A stretch of DNA of 64,000 bases, from positions 1,922,001 to 1,986,000 of the forward strand of contig NZ_JBDNCH010000002.1 of NCBI RefSeq assembly GCF_039769985.1, given 5' to 3'. The translations under genes and the position numbers were made by a program. Source of the DNA: Ponticoccus litoralis (GTDB lineage: Bacteria; Pseudomonadota; Alphaproteobacteria; Rhodobacterales; Rhodobacteraceae). Positions 51,960 to 60,982 of the stretch are shown in pieces (position 1 is the first letter of the stretch; each line of letters begins with the position of its first letter). The notes below the pieces were generated by a model. The model searched no databases, was not told the DNA's origin, and saw nothing but the letters and a program-made list of their open reading frames with translations.

Positions 51960-52158
51960 AGACGCGCATTTTCGCAACAAGAATTTTTCGTTTTCGTTCC
52001 CTTTTGCGGGTCGCTTGTTTTTGCGGGGAAAATTTCTCCCGTCATGGATGCGTATGCAGCAAAAGTGGCGCCGCATGGCAGCAATTTGCGAATCGCGCTT
52101 GCACCTGCGCCAGCATCTTCGCATGATCCGCGCAAAACCGAACATTTTCGAAAGCCGG
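51960..52158. promoter_or_regulatory. Divergent glpD/glpR control region with TTTTCG and CGAACA-type repeats
   Basis: The gap is AT-richer than its surroundings. It has ttttcg at 51969-51974, 51985-51990 and 51991-51996 and cgaacattttcgaa just before the glpR start. DeoR-type GlpR operators in other bacteria contain TTCG/CGAA half sites, so these are candidate GlpR sites. This is inference from word content. Confidence 0.5.
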
Positions 52159-52160
52159 GC

Positions 52161-52925
52161 ATGTCGCAGACCTTTCGCCATCCGGAAATCCTCGAGATCG
52201 CGCGGCGTGACGGCAGGGTCACGGTCGAAGGGCTGGCCGCGCATTTCGGCGTGACCCATCAGACCATCCGCCGCGACCTGACCGATCTGGCCGAGGCCGG
52301 GCGGCTGGACCGGGTCCATGGCGGCGCGGTGCTGCCCTCGGGCACGATGAACATCGGCTACGAAGAGCGCCGCGCCCTGAACCCCGGCGCCAAGGCGGCC
52401 ATTGCGCAGGCCTGCGCCGCGCGCATTCCCAACGACATCTCGCTGTTCCTGAACATCGGCACCAGCACAGAGGCGGTCGCCCGCGAGCTTCTGCACCACG
52501 ACGGGCTGATGGTGGTGACCAACAATATCAACGTGGCCACGATCCTTGCGGCCAATGCCTCTTGCGAGGTGGTGGTGACCGGCGGCCACCTGCGCCGCGC
52601 CGATGGCGGGTTGATCGGCAGCCTTGCCACCGACACGATCCGCAAGTTCAAGTTCGACCTCGCGGTGATCGGCTGCTCGGCGCTGGACCGCGACGGCGAT
52701 CTTCTGGATTTCGACATACAGGAGGTCGGCGTCAGCCAGTCGATCCTGCAGCAGTCCCGGCGGACCTTCCTTGTCGCCGACCATTCCAAGTTCAAGCGCA
52801 GCGCCCCGGCGCGGATCTGTTCGCTGGGCGAGGTCGATGTCTTCTTTACCGACCGCTCGCCGGGGGCGGGCCTTGCCGCCGCCTGCCGCGACTGGGGCAC
52901 AGAGGTCTCGGTCACCCCGGGGTAG
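52161..52925 (+). CDS. glpR: DeoR-family glycerol-3-phosphate regulon repressor
   Basis: The 254-residue protein has an N-terminal DeoR helix-turn-helix (residues 6-60: RHPEILEIARRDGRVTVEGLAAHFGVTHQTIRRDLTDLAEAGRLDRVHGGAV). The sugar-phosphate sensor domain follows, with NIGTSTEAVARELL (phosphate-binding loop) and FDFDIQEVGVSQSIL. It is divergent from the glp operon and should repress it until glycerol-3-phosphate binds. The ATG at 52161 is the family start; the frame is open farther upstream. Confidence 0.9.
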   Translation: MSQTFRHPEILEIARRDGRVTVEGLAAHFGVTHQTIRRDLTDLAEAGRLDRVHGGAVLPSGTMNIGYEERRALNPGAKAAIAQACAARIPNDISLFLNIGTSTEAVARELLHHDGLMVVTNNINVATILAANASCEVVVTGGHLRRADGGLIGSLATDTIRKFKFDLAVIGCSALDRDGDLLDFDIQEVGVSQSILQQSRRTFLVADHSKFKRSAPARICSLGEVDVFFTDRSPGAGLAAACRDWGTEVSVTPG

Positions 52926-53368
52926 CGGTTCTGCGACAGGGCCGGTGCGACCTGAAGGCAGCGCGGTTCGGGGCGCTTGCCCGCCCCGGTAGGCTGGCGG
53001 GCTTCTGTGACGGTGCGCCGGTCCCTGCGATGCGCCGACCGGTCTTCCGCGCGATGGCGCGGCGCGTCGTCCCGGCCTGGCCGGCATCGGAGCGGGGAAA
53101 CTTTTTTGCCATGCGGGTCCGGGCCTTTCGGGTCGAAACGGCAGGTCGCTGACCTCGGTGTCCCCGACCGGTTCGGTTTTCTGTTCGATGCGCTGCAAAA
53201 TCATGCATTGCCTTGTATTCTGTCCCGCAGGTGACACCGCCCCGGGTGGCAGGCCTCCAAGATGCCTGCTGGCATCTCCGGTTCTTTGTGGGCATTCTTT
53301 CTGAAAGCCGAGAAACATGCCGATCCTCTGCTCATGTTCAACTGCACAAATTACAGGAGGCGGCGCCC
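52926..53368. other. 443-base gap without a supported gene
   Basis: It separates glpR from the TsaA/TrmO gene. No protein, tRNA or clear hairpin-T terminator is seen. The last 150 bases are less GC-rich and probably carry the promoter of the molybdenum locus; I could not recognise a Moco riboswitch or ModE site by eye. Confidence 0.5.
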
Positions 53369-53854
53369 ATGTCCGATGATCTCCGCGAGAATGAAAGAAC
53401 GGTCCCGGTTGCGCCGCCCTCGGATGGCGCGCTGCGCTTCATCGGCCGGATTCGCACACCCTGGCACGACCGGGCGGACTGCCCCCGGCAGGGCCGCATC
53501 GACGGGCCGGAATGCAGGATCGAGCTTGATCCGCTCTGGCTGGACGCGCTTGAGGGGCTGGAGGCCTATGACAGCATCGAGGTGCTGTACTGGCTGGACC
53601 AAAGCCGCCGCGACCTGACGCGGCAAAGCCCGCGCAGCGACGGCAGCACCGTGGGCACCTTTGCCCTGCGCTCGCCCGCGCGGCCCAACCCGATCGGCAC
53701 GTCGATGGTGCGGCTGCTGCGGATCGAGGGGCCCGTGCTGCATGTGCAGGGGCTCGATTGCGTCGACGGCACGCCGTTGCTCGACCTCAAGCCGGACCGC
53801 TGCGCCTTTACCCCGAAGGCGCCCCCGCAGCCCGGCGACAGCCAGACCGCCTGA
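53369..53854 (+). CDS. TsaA/TrmO-domain protein (tRNA-Thr m6t6A methyltransferase family)
   Basis: The 161-residue protein has the TsaA-like beta-barrel signature. FIGRIRTPW opens it, YDSIEVLYWLDQS and LRSPARPNPIGTSMVRLLRIEG are typical, and DGTPLLDLKP closes it. TrmO members use SAM to methylate N6-threonylcarbamoyladenosine in tRNA. Homologues next to metal-uptake genes are common and may have another role. AGGAGG precedes the ATG. It ends 22 bases before the modA-like gene, which suggests one operon. Confidence 0.8.
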   Translation: MSDDLRENERTVPVAPPSDGALRFIGRIRTPWHDRADCPRQGRIDGPECRIELDPLWLDALEGLEAYDSIEVLYWLDQSRRDLTRQSPRSDGSTVGTFALRSPARPNPIGTSMVRLLRIEGPVLHVQGLDCVDGTPLLDLKPDRCAFTPKAPPQPGDSQTA

Positions 53855-53876
53855 GACAGAATTTGGGAGACTATCC

Positions 53877-54659
53877 ATGCACAAGACCCCCCTGCTTGCC
53901 GCCGCCCTCGCGGTGACCCTGACCCCCGCCATGGCACAGGAGGTGTCGCTGTTCGCGGCGGGCAGCCTCAAGGCCGCGCTGTCGGACGTGGCGCAGGACT
54001 ACTCTGACGCCACGGGCGCCGCCGTTGCCACCAGCTTTGGCCCCTCGGGCCTGATGCGCGAGCGGATCGAGGCGGGCGAGACGGCCCATGTCTTCGCCTC
54101 GGCCAACATGCGCCACCCCCAGACGCTGGCCGACGCGGGCAAGGGCGGCGCGGTGACGCTGTTCGCCCGGAACCGCCTGTGTGCGCTGGCCCGGCCCGAG
54201 GTCGCGGTCTCCACGGAGAGCCTGCTGGACGTCATGCTGGCCGAGGACACGCGGCTGGGCACCTCGACCCCCAAGGCGGACCCGTCCGGCGACTATGCCT
54301 TTGCCCTGTTCGACAAAAGCGGCCACGCCGAGGCGCTGAAGGGCAAGGCGCTGCAACTGACCGGCGGTCCCGACAGCGCGACGCCGCCCGAGGGCCGCAA
54401 CACCTATGCCTGGGTGATGGACAGCGATCAGGCGGATGTCTTCCTGACCTACTGCACCAATGCCGTGCTGGCGCGCAAAGAGGTGCCGGACCTGCAGATC
54501 GTCCAGATCCCGGAGGCGCTGTCCGTCGGTGCCGATTACGGGCTGATCGTGCTGCAGGGCGCCCCCGAGGGTGCGCAGGCGCTGGCCGATTACATCCTGT
54601 CGCCGGACGGGCAGACGGTGCTGGCCGATTACGGCTTTGACACCCCGAACGGAGGGTAA
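53877..54659 (+). CDS. modA: Molybdate ABC transporter-type substrate-binding protein (ModA family)
   Basis: The 260-residue protein has a signal peptide (HKTPLLAAALAVTLTPAMA) and begins QEVSLFAAGSLKAALSDVAQDYSDATG, with FGPSGLMRERIEAGETAHVFASANMRHP. This is the oxyanion-binding SBP_bac_11 pattern of ModA, which captures molybdate or tungstate in the periplasm. No modB or modC follows; the next genes belong to a different transporter class. It ends one base before the next gene. Confidence 0.85.
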   Translation: MHKTPLLAAALAVTLTPAMAQEVSLFAAGSLKAALSDVAQDYSDATGAAVATSFGPSGLMRERIEAGETAHVFASANMRHPQTLADAGKGGAVTLFARNRLCALARPEVAVSTESLLDVMLAEDTRLGTSTPKADPSGDYAFALFDKSGHAEALKGKALQLTGGPDSATPPEGRNTYAWVMDSDQADVFLTYCTNAVLARKEVPDLQIVQIPEALSVGADYGLIVLQGAPEGAQALADYILSPDGQTVLADYGFDTPNGG

Positions 54660-54660
54660 G

Positions 54661-55690
54661 ATGCGGTTTCTCCTTGTCATCCTCGCGCTTCTGGCCGCGC
54701 CGGTTCAGGCGCGCACCGTGACCGACAGCGCCGGGCGCGTGGTCGAGGTGCCGGATACGGTGACCACCGTCTTCGCGGCGGGCCCGCCGGCCTCGGTTCT
54801 GGTCTACGTGCTGAAGCCCGAGGCGCTGGCCGGTTGGCCACGCGCCCTGCGTCCCGAAGAGCGCACCTATGTGGCAGAGCCCTACCGCGACCTGCCCGAG
54901 ACGGGGCGCCTGACCGGGCGGGGCGGCGAGGCGAACCTCGAGCGCGTGCTGGAGATCAAGCCCGACCTGATCGTCGACTTCGGCAGCGTGCGCGACACCT
55001 ATATCGACCTTGCCGACCGGGTGCAGGAGCAGACCGGCATCCCCTACCTGCTGATCGACGGGCGCTTCGACAACACCGTCGAGGCGCTGCGCATCCTGGG
55101 CGAGGCCCTTGGCGTGTCCGGGCGCGGCGCGGCGCTGGCGCAGGATGTCGAGGCGCGGTTTGCCCGGCTTGACGCGGTGCTGGAGGCGGTGCCCGAGGAG
55201 GCGCGCCCGAGGGTCTATCTTGCCCGTGGCCCCGAGGGGCTGGAAACCGGCATGAAAGGCTCGATCAACACCGAGATCATCGAACGCGCCGGGGGGCGGA
55301 ACGTGGCCGATGACGGCGGGGCGTCGAAGGGGCTGGTGAATGCCTCGATGGAACAGCTGATCGTCGCCAACCCCGATACCGTCGTGACATGGGATCCGAA
55401 TTTCTTTGCCAGCGTCTTCGACGATCCGATGTGGCAGGGGATTGACGCGGTGCAGCGGGGGCGGGTCTACCTGTCGCCCACCGCGCCCTTCGGCTGGATC
55501 GACCGAGCCGCCGTCGCTGAACCGGATGATCGGGCTGCACTGGATGGCGGGACTGCTGTATCCTGACCGCTGGCAGGGCGACCTGCGCGAGGACACCCGG
55601 GCTTTCTACAAGCTCTATTATCACGTCGACCTGGCCGACGAGGATCTGGAAAGGCTGCTGGAATGGGCCGAGGGACGACCGCCGATGTAA
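54661..55690 (+). CDS. FecB/BtuF-type ABC transporter substrate-binding protein, with apparent one-base insertion
   Basis: About 342 residues start with a signal peptide (RFLLVILALLAAPVQA). The class III binding-protein pattern includes GRVVEVPDTVTTVFAAGPPASVLVYVLKPEALAGW, LERVLEIKPDLIVDFG and MEQLIVANPDTVVTW. The frame breaks at 55503-55509 (ccgagcc), turning the expected ID-[R/E]-PPSLNRMIGLHWMAG into a shift. The C-terminus is otherwise intact. Such proteins bind siderophores, cobalamin or, in MolA-type systems, molybdate/tungstate; context favours the last. Confidence 0.82.
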
Positions 55691-56686
55691 GCCTGCCGCG
55701 CCCCGGTCTGACCCTGACCGGGGCGCTGGCGGTCGCGCTGGCGCTTCTGGCCTTCGGGGCCGTGATGATCGGCCCCTATGCGCTGACACCGGGGCAGGTT
55801 CTGGCGGCGCTGACCGGGCAGGGCGACCCGCAGGCGCAGATCGTCGTCTGGAACATCCGCCTGCCGCGCGTGGGCGCGGCGCTGCTGGTCGGCGCGGCCC
55901 TTGCGGCGGCGGGGGCAAGCTATCAGGCGCTGTTCCGCAACCCGCTTGTTTCGCCGGACATCCTCGGGGTTTCGGCGGGCGCGGGGCTGGGCGCGGTGGC
56001 GGGCATCTTCCTGTCGCTGCCGGTGGCGGCGATCCAGTGCCTCGGCCTTTGTCGGGGGCATGGTGGCGGTGGGCGTTGTGATGCTGGTCGGCGCTTTGGT
56101 GCGCAATACCGACCGGACCCTGACACTGGTCCTTCTGGGGGTGGTGGTCGGCGCGCTGGCGGGGGCGGCGACCTCGCTGCTGAAGGTCATGGCCGACCCC
56201 TACGATCAACTGCCCGCGATCACCTTCTGGCTGCTGGGCTCGCTGGCCTCGATCACGACGCGGGACATCCTGCCAGCCCTGCCCATGGTGCTGGTGGGGC
56301 TGATCCCGCTGGCGCTGCTGCGCTGGCGCATCAACGTGCTGTCGCTGGGCGACGACGAGGCCCGCGCGCTGGGGATCGAGGCCGGGCGCACCCGGTTCGT
56401 GGTGATCGCGGCGGCGACGCTGATCACCGCAAGCGTCACGGCGCTGGCCGGGGTTGTCGGCTGGGTCGGGCTGGTCATTCCGCATATCGCGCGCATGCTG
56501 GTCGGGCCGGGTTTTGCGCGGCTGCTGCCCGCCTCGGCGCTGATCGGTGCCTGTTACCTGCTGATCGTCGACACGCTGGCGCGGACCATCGCCGCGGTCG
56601 AGGTTCCGCTGGGCGTGCTGACCGCCGTCATCGGCGCGCCGTTCTTTGTCTGGCTTCTGGCGCGCGGGCGCCGCGGGTGGTCGTGA
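55663..56686 (+). CDS. FecCD-family ABC transporter permease, with apparent one-base insertion
   Basis: About 340 residues and nine to ten membrane segments. NIRLPRVGAALLVGAALAAAGASYQALFRNPLVSPDILGVSAGAGLGA is the FecCD hallmark. The frame breaks at 56036-56042 (agtgcct) and resumes AFVGGMVAVGVVMLVGALV. GWVGLVIPHIARMLVG and VPLGVLTAVIGAPFFVWLL close it. The start overlaps the end of the binding-protein gene by 28 bases. It forms a type II importer with the neighbouring ATPase; molybdate/tungstate is the favoured cargo. Confidence 0.88.
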
Positions 56687-57507
56687 TGCTGGAGGCGCGC
56701 GACCTTGCCATCGGCTATGGCGCAAGGCCCATCGGGACCGGCCTGTCGGTCGCGGTGAAGCCCGGAGAGATCCTCTGCCTGCTGGGCCCGAACGGCTGCG
56801 GCAAGACCACCCTGTTCCGCACGCTGCTGGGCCTGTTGCCGGCGCTAGGGGGCACGGTCCTGCTGAACGGGCGCCCGATCACCGCCATGACCCGGGCCGC
56901 GATCGCGCGGGCGGTCGCCTATGTGCCGCAGGCCCACGCGCCGCCCTTTCCCTTCGAGGCCGTCGAGGTCGTGCTGATGGGGCGGACCGCCCGGCTGGGG
57001 GCCTTTGCCCAGCCCGGCAAGGCCGACCGCGCCGCTGCCCATGACGCCATGCGGCGGCTTGGTATCCACGACCTTGCCCATCGCGACTATTCGCGCCTGT
57101 CCGGCGGCCAGCGGCAGCTGGTGCTGATCGCGCGTGCGCTGGCGCAGGAGGCGGCGCTGATCGTCATGGACGAGCCGACCGCCAGTCTCGACTTCGGCAA
57201 TCAGGCGCAGGTGCTGGCGCAGATCGCGGCGCTTGCCCGCGATGCCTCGGCAGAGGGTCACGGGGTGATCCTGTCCACCCATGACCCGGATCAGGCCTTT
57301 GCGCTGGACGCGCGGGTTCTGCTGATGTGCCGGGGCGGTGTGCACGCCGAAGGCCCCGCCCCGGAGGTGCTGACGGACCCGAACCTGTCCACCGTCTACG
57401 GCCTGCCGGTCACGGTCGAAACCACCTCTTCGGGCCGCAGGGTCTGCCTGCCGTCGTTGTCTCAGTCTGCGCCGACCATGACGTCCGACGCCTTCACGAT
57501 GGCGTAG
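56686..57507 (+). CDS. FecE/BtuD-type ABC transporter ATP-binding protein
   Basis: The 273-residue ATPase has Walker A GPNGCGKTT at residues 34-42, signature LSGGQRQLVLIARAL, Walker B ALIVMDEPTASLD and the switch histidine in ILSTHDPDQAF. Its ATG shares the A of the permease stop (TGATG), so the two are translationally coupled. Its 3' end overlaps the mop gene on the other strand by 46 bases. The C-terminal 25 residues are not needed for the ATPase fold. Confidence 0.9.
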   Translation: MLEARDLAIGYGARPIGTGLSVAVKPGEILCLLGPNGCGKTTLFRTLLGLLPALGGTVLLNGRPITAMTRAAIARAVAYVPQAHAPPFPFEAVEVVLMGRTARLGAFAQPGKADRAAAHDAMRRLGIHDLAHRDYSRLSGGQRQLVLIARALAQEAALIVMDEPTASLDFGNQAQVLAQIAALARDASAEGHGVILSTHDPDQAFALDARVLLMCRGGVHAEGPAPEVLTDPNLSTVYGLPVTVETTSSGRRVCLPSLSQSAPTMTSDAFTMA

Positions 57508-57671
57508 GCGGTCTTGCCGATCTCAAGCCCCATCTCCTCGACCGAGGCATTGGTGATCATCGCCGTGACAATCACCGCCCCGCCAAGATCGATCTGGACC
57601 GTGGAATTGACCGAGCCCTTCTCGATGCCGACAACGGTTCCGGCCAGCTTGTTGCGCGCGCTGATTTTCAT
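57462..57671 (-). CDS. mop: Molybdenum-pterin/molybdate-binding protein (single Mop domain)
   Basis: The 69-residue protein is one Mop/TOBE domain: KISARNKLAGTVVGIEKGSVNSTVQIDLGGAVIVTAMITNASVEEMGLEIGKTAYAIVKASDVMVG. This is the molbindin pattern that binds molybdate in oligomers, for storage or homeostasis in the cytoplasm. GGAAAG precedes the ATG. It converges on the ATPase gene and is divergent from the MOT1-type permease, anchoring the molybdenum reading of the whole locus. Confidence 0.92.
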   Translation of the reverse strand: MKISARNKLAGTVVGIEKGSVNSTVQIDLGGAVIVTAMITNASVEEMGLEIGKTAYAIVKASDVMVGAD

Positions 57672-57742
57672 GGGCTTTCCTCTGTTGCTGAAATTGTCTT
57701 GCCTTCAGGATATGATGCGGCGACGCGATTTCAACGGGGCAA

Positions 57743-58882
57743 ATGGCCATGGGTGATCCGCGAGGACATGCATTCCGCCTCGACCTGCGCGAGGCCAACG
57801 GGGCCCTGGGCGACATCGGCACGCTGCTGCCGCTGGGCCTTGGCGCCATTGCGCTTGCCGGGCTGTCGCCGCAGATGGTGCTGCTGGGCTTTGGCCTGTT
57901 CTACATCGCCACGGGGCTTGTCTATCGCCTGCCGATCCCGGTGCAGCCGATGAAGGCGATTGCGGCGGTGGCGCTGCTGGGGGTCGCCTCGCCGACCGAG
58001 ATCGCCCTGAGCGGGGTGCTGATCGGGCTGGTCTTGCTGGGGCTGGGTGGCACCGGGCTGATCGACCGGATCAGGCGGCTGGTGCCGCAATCGGTGCTGT
58101 CGGGTCTGCAACTGGGGCTGGGGCTGTCGCTGGCCTGGGTCGCGGTCGGGCTGATGCGGGAACACTGGCTGACCGGCGCGCTGTCGCTTGGGGTCGCTCT
58201 GGTTGCGCTGCGGGTCGGAACCCATGCGGCCATGCTGACGATTGCCACCGGCGTCGGTGCCGGGATGATGCTGGGCCTGCCCGAGGCGCCCGTGCTGGCC
58301 GCCGCGCCCTGGCCCATGGGCATCCCCGATGCGCAGGAACTGCGCCGCGCGGTTACCGACATGGCCCTGCCGCAGCTGGCCCTGACCCTGACCAATGCAG
58401 TCTTCCTGACCTCGCTGGTCGCGGGCGATCTGTTCGGCGCGCGCGCGGCCCATGTCACCCCGCGCCGGCTGTGCCTGACCTCGGGGCTGGCCAATCTTGT
58501 GCTGGCGCCGCTGGGGGCCCTGCCCATGTGCCACGGCGCGGGCGGTGTCGCGGCGCATCACCGCTTCGGTGCCCGCAGCGGTGCGGCGCCCTGCCTGATC
58601 GGGGGCCTGCTGCTGGTCGTCGCGCTGCTGCCCACCCAGATGCAGGGGGCGGTCCTGTCCGCCATTCCCACCGCGACGCTTGGCGCCCTGCTGCTGATCG
58701 CGGCATGGGATCTTGCCGTCAGCCGCCGCCTGATCGACGCGCGGCCCTCCTGCCGCCCGGTCATCGCGGCGACGGCTCTGGCCACGGTCATGGTGAACCC
58801 AATGCTGGGGCTTGTCGCCGGCACCCTGGCCGAGCTGATCCGAAAGGCCCTGCTTTCGAGGCGCATCGCGCGACAGGGATAG
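57743..58882 (+). CDS. MOT1-type molybdate (sulfate-permease-like) transporter
   Basis: The 379-residue membrane protein has about ten to twelve helices. The MOT1 family signatures are visible: NGALGDIGTLLPLGLGAIAL near residue 20, YRLPIPVQPMKAIAAVAL near 55, and LGALPMCHGAGGVAAHHRFGARSG near 260-285. MOT1 proteins move molybdate across membranes in plants, algae and many bacteria. It is divergent from mop with a 71-base gap, which probably holds both promoters. Confidence 0.9.
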   Translation: MAMGDPRGHAFRLDLREANGALGDIGTLLPLGLGAIALAGLSPQMVLLGFGLFYIATGLVYRLPIPVQPMKAIAAVALLGVASPTEIALSGVLIGLVLLGLGGTGLIDRIRRLVPQSVLSGLQLGLGLSLAWVAVGLMREHWLTGALSLGVALVALRVGTHAAMLTIATGVGAGMMLGLPEAPVLAAAPWPMGIPDAQELRRAVTDMALPQLALTLTNAVFLTSLVAGDLFGARAAHVTPRRLCLTSGLANLVLAPLGALPMCHGAGGVAAHHRFGARSGAAPCLIGGLLLVVALLPTQMQGAVLSAIPTATLGALLLIAAWDLAVSRRLIDARPSCRPVIAATALATVMVNPMLGLVAGTLAELIRKALLSRRIARQG

Positions 58883-59039
58883 GCCGGGCCGCCCCATCGC
58901 GGCAAAAAAGGGGGCAGGGCGTTCAGGGACCGATTTCGGGCCAATAGGCAGCCCTCGCAGGTCGGATGCCCCGGCTCAACCGTATTGATCCAAAAGAAAA
59001 AGGCCCGCAGGGGGCCTTGTCTTTGCGTCGCCAGAATTA

Positions 59040-59129
59040 TGGCGGAGAGGAAGGGATTCGAACCCTCGAGACGGTTCCCCGCCTACACACTTTCCAGGCG
59101 TGCGCCTTCGACCACTCGGCCACCTCTCC
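59040..59129 (-). tRNA. tRNA-Ser (anticodon GGA)
   Basis: On the leftward strand the 90-base sequence starts ggagaggtggccgagtggtc and ends cctctccgcca. It has a seven-pair acceptor stem (ggagagg/cctctcc), discriminator G, encoded CCA, an anticodon loop ctGGAaa and a long variable arm, all proper for tRNA-Ser. No integrase or duplicated 3' end is seen beside it. Confidence 0.97.
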
Positions 59130-59305
59130 GTCGACGCGTTTAGCAAAACGTCGCAGGAAGGTGCAAGCAGATTTCCGAACATCCTTTCCACCGGCGCATT
59201 TATCGCAGTCGTCAGCACCGTGGGCGATGCGCGGGCGGCGGCGTCCCCCATGCGGCAGGCCGGGTCAGGGCCGCTGCGCGGAAGGGATACCGGCGGTGCC
59301 GGGCG

Positions 59306-60982
59306 TCAGCTGGCGACCTGTTCGCGCAGGATCGAGGCGGTCAGCGAGATCATCAGGTAGATGCCGCCGAAGATCAGGAAGGCGAGGATCGTGTTCTCGA
59401 ACTTGCGCGGGTAGCTCGGGTCTTCCGAGGCCACGGGCACCACCGAGGTGGTCAGGTAGCGGGCACGGCTGTCGGCGTCGCGGCGGGCCTGCTCCAGCCG
59501 TTCCAGCGCGGTCTGCAGCATCAGGTCGCGGGTGGCGAGATCGGCCTCGGCCAGCTTGATCTGGATTGCCTTCTCGGCCAGCGACCCTTCGCCCTCGGCG
59601 GCCTGCGTCATCTGCGCGTTCAGGTCCGCAAGCAGGGCCTCCAGCCGCCGGACGTCGCCGCTGGTGCCGTCGACCTTGGCCCGGTTCGGGCGCGCGTTGT
59701 CCAGCAGGGCCTGCAACTGCAACCGCTTTTCCTGCAACTGCAATTCATAGGTGCTGATCTGCTGCCGCAGCGAGGCGATGCGCGCCTCGGGGTCGACGAT
59801 ATTGCCCTCTTGCTGCATGCGCACCAGAAGCTCCTGCGCGGCGCGGCGGTCCTCTTCGGCGGCGATCAGCCCGGCCTCTGCGTCCTCGACCGCGTTCGAC
59901 CGCTTGCGCAGCGACAGGGTATCGACCCGCTCTTCGGCGTAGCCGATCAGGGCGCGGCTGAATTCGGCGGCGGTTTCGGGGTCGGCGGCCATGATCTCCA
60001 TCTTGATCACGCCCTCGGTCGGATCATAGCCGATCTCGATGTTCTTCTTGTAAACCTTGTAGGCCGCTTCGTTGGTGGGTTCCTCGGACAGGCGCTGGAT
60101 CGGGTCGATCCAGGCCTGCGTGTAGTGCGATTTGAAGCCCACGTCCTGATCCAGCCGCAGCATCGCGTCCTTCGAGGTCAGGTAGGATTGCACCGCGATG
60201 GCGTCCTGGTTGGTGGCGAACTGGGTGCCCGAGAACAGAGAGCCCATGGCGCCGCCCGAACTTTCCGCCTTGAGGATCAGGAACTCGGACTTCGTCGAAT
60301 ACATCGGCGTGGCGACGGCGTAGTAGTAATATCCGGCCAGCACCGTCGGCAGCAGCACGAAGGCGGCCAGACGCACCAGCAGCAGCAGGCTTTTCCTGCG
60401 GCGGCGGGCGGCAAGGTCGCGCTGGATGCGCTGGATTTCAGCGGCGCGGCGTTCGGCAGGAGAGACCGTCTCTGTCGAGGGAAGCTGGTCCTTCTTGACG
60501 GCGATGGTCTGCGGCAGCTGCACCTCGGGCTCGGGGCGCTTGTCCGGGTCCGGCGCCTGCTCGGGCTGGACGAGTTCCAGCGTGTTGGCGCGCTGGAACG
60601 GGTCGATGCCACGGGCGCGCAACAGGCGCACCGCGTCGAAATCCGAGGTCGGCGCAAGGCCGTGCTTCTGCGCCACGCGGCGCGCCATGCGCAGCTGGCG
60701 ACCGGTCAGCCCCTCCTTGCGGATTGCGTCCATGTCGGTTTCCCCGGCGACCTGCCGGGCGCTGTCCACCGCGCCGCTGCGGGGCGCGGTCTCGGGCGTG
60801 GGCGCGGCCTTCGGCGGCGCGGCGCGGGAGCCCGCAGGCGCCGCATCCGGCGTGGCAGGGGGCGGCTGGTTCGCGGCGACACCGGCGGGCTCCGCCTTGG
60901 CAAAACTGGGGCGGGGGCGGGGCGTCTCGTCCCCGGACGGACGGCGGATGCGGAATTTCTTAGCCTTGGGTTTCGTAGTCAT
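59306..60982 (-). CDS. Capsule polysaccharide export inner-membrane protein, KpsE/chain-length-determinant family
   Basis: The 558-residue protein has a 190-residue Pro/Ala/Lys-rich cytoplasmic N-terminus, a first membrane helix (about residues 215-235, LLLLVRLAAFVLLPTVLAGYYYY) and a large periplasmic coiled-coil part (about 350-500). A second helix lies near the end (NTILAFLIFGGIYLMISLTASILRE). This topology is that of KpsE/BexC-type polysaccharide co-polymerases. Its ATG lies inside the end of the ATPase gene (23-base overlap). The long disordered N-terminus is unusual for KpsE, which is about 380 residues. Confidence 0.85.
   Translation of the reverse strand: MTTKPKAKKFRIRRPSGDETPRPRPSFAKAEPAGVAANQPPPATPDAAPAGSRAAPPKAAPTPETAPRSGAVDSARQVAGETDMDAIRKEGLTGRQLRMARRVAQKHGLAPTSDFDAVRLLRARGIDPFQRANTLELVQPEQAPDPDKRPEPEVQLPQTIAVKKDQLPSTETVSPAERRAAEIQRIQRDLAARRRRKSLLLLVRLAAFVLLPTVLAGYYYYAVATPMYSTKSEFLILKAESSGGAMGSLFSGTQFATNQDAIAVQSYLTSKDAMLRLDQDVGFKSHYTQAWIDPIQRLSEEPTNEAAYKVYKKNIEIGYDPTEGVIKMEIMAADPETAAEFSRALIGYAEERVDTLSLRKRSNAVEDAEAGLIAAEEDRRAAQELLVRMQQEGNIVDPEARIASLRQQISTYELQLQEKRLQLQALLDNARPNRAKVDGTSGDVRRLEALLADLNAQMTQAAEGEGSLAEKAIQIKLAEADLATRDLMLQTALERLEQARRDADSRARYLTTSVVPVASEDPSYPRKFENTILAFLIFGGIYLMISLTASILREQVAS

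Noticed and set aside
53160..53368. Moco riboswitch or ModE site before the molybdenum locus
   Set aside because: The region is AT-richer but I could not identify a conserved core or an inverted repeat of the ModE type by eye.
59040..59305. Integration site of a mobile element at tRNA-Ser
   Set aside because: No integrase, transposase or repeated tRNA 3' end is visible within the window on either side.
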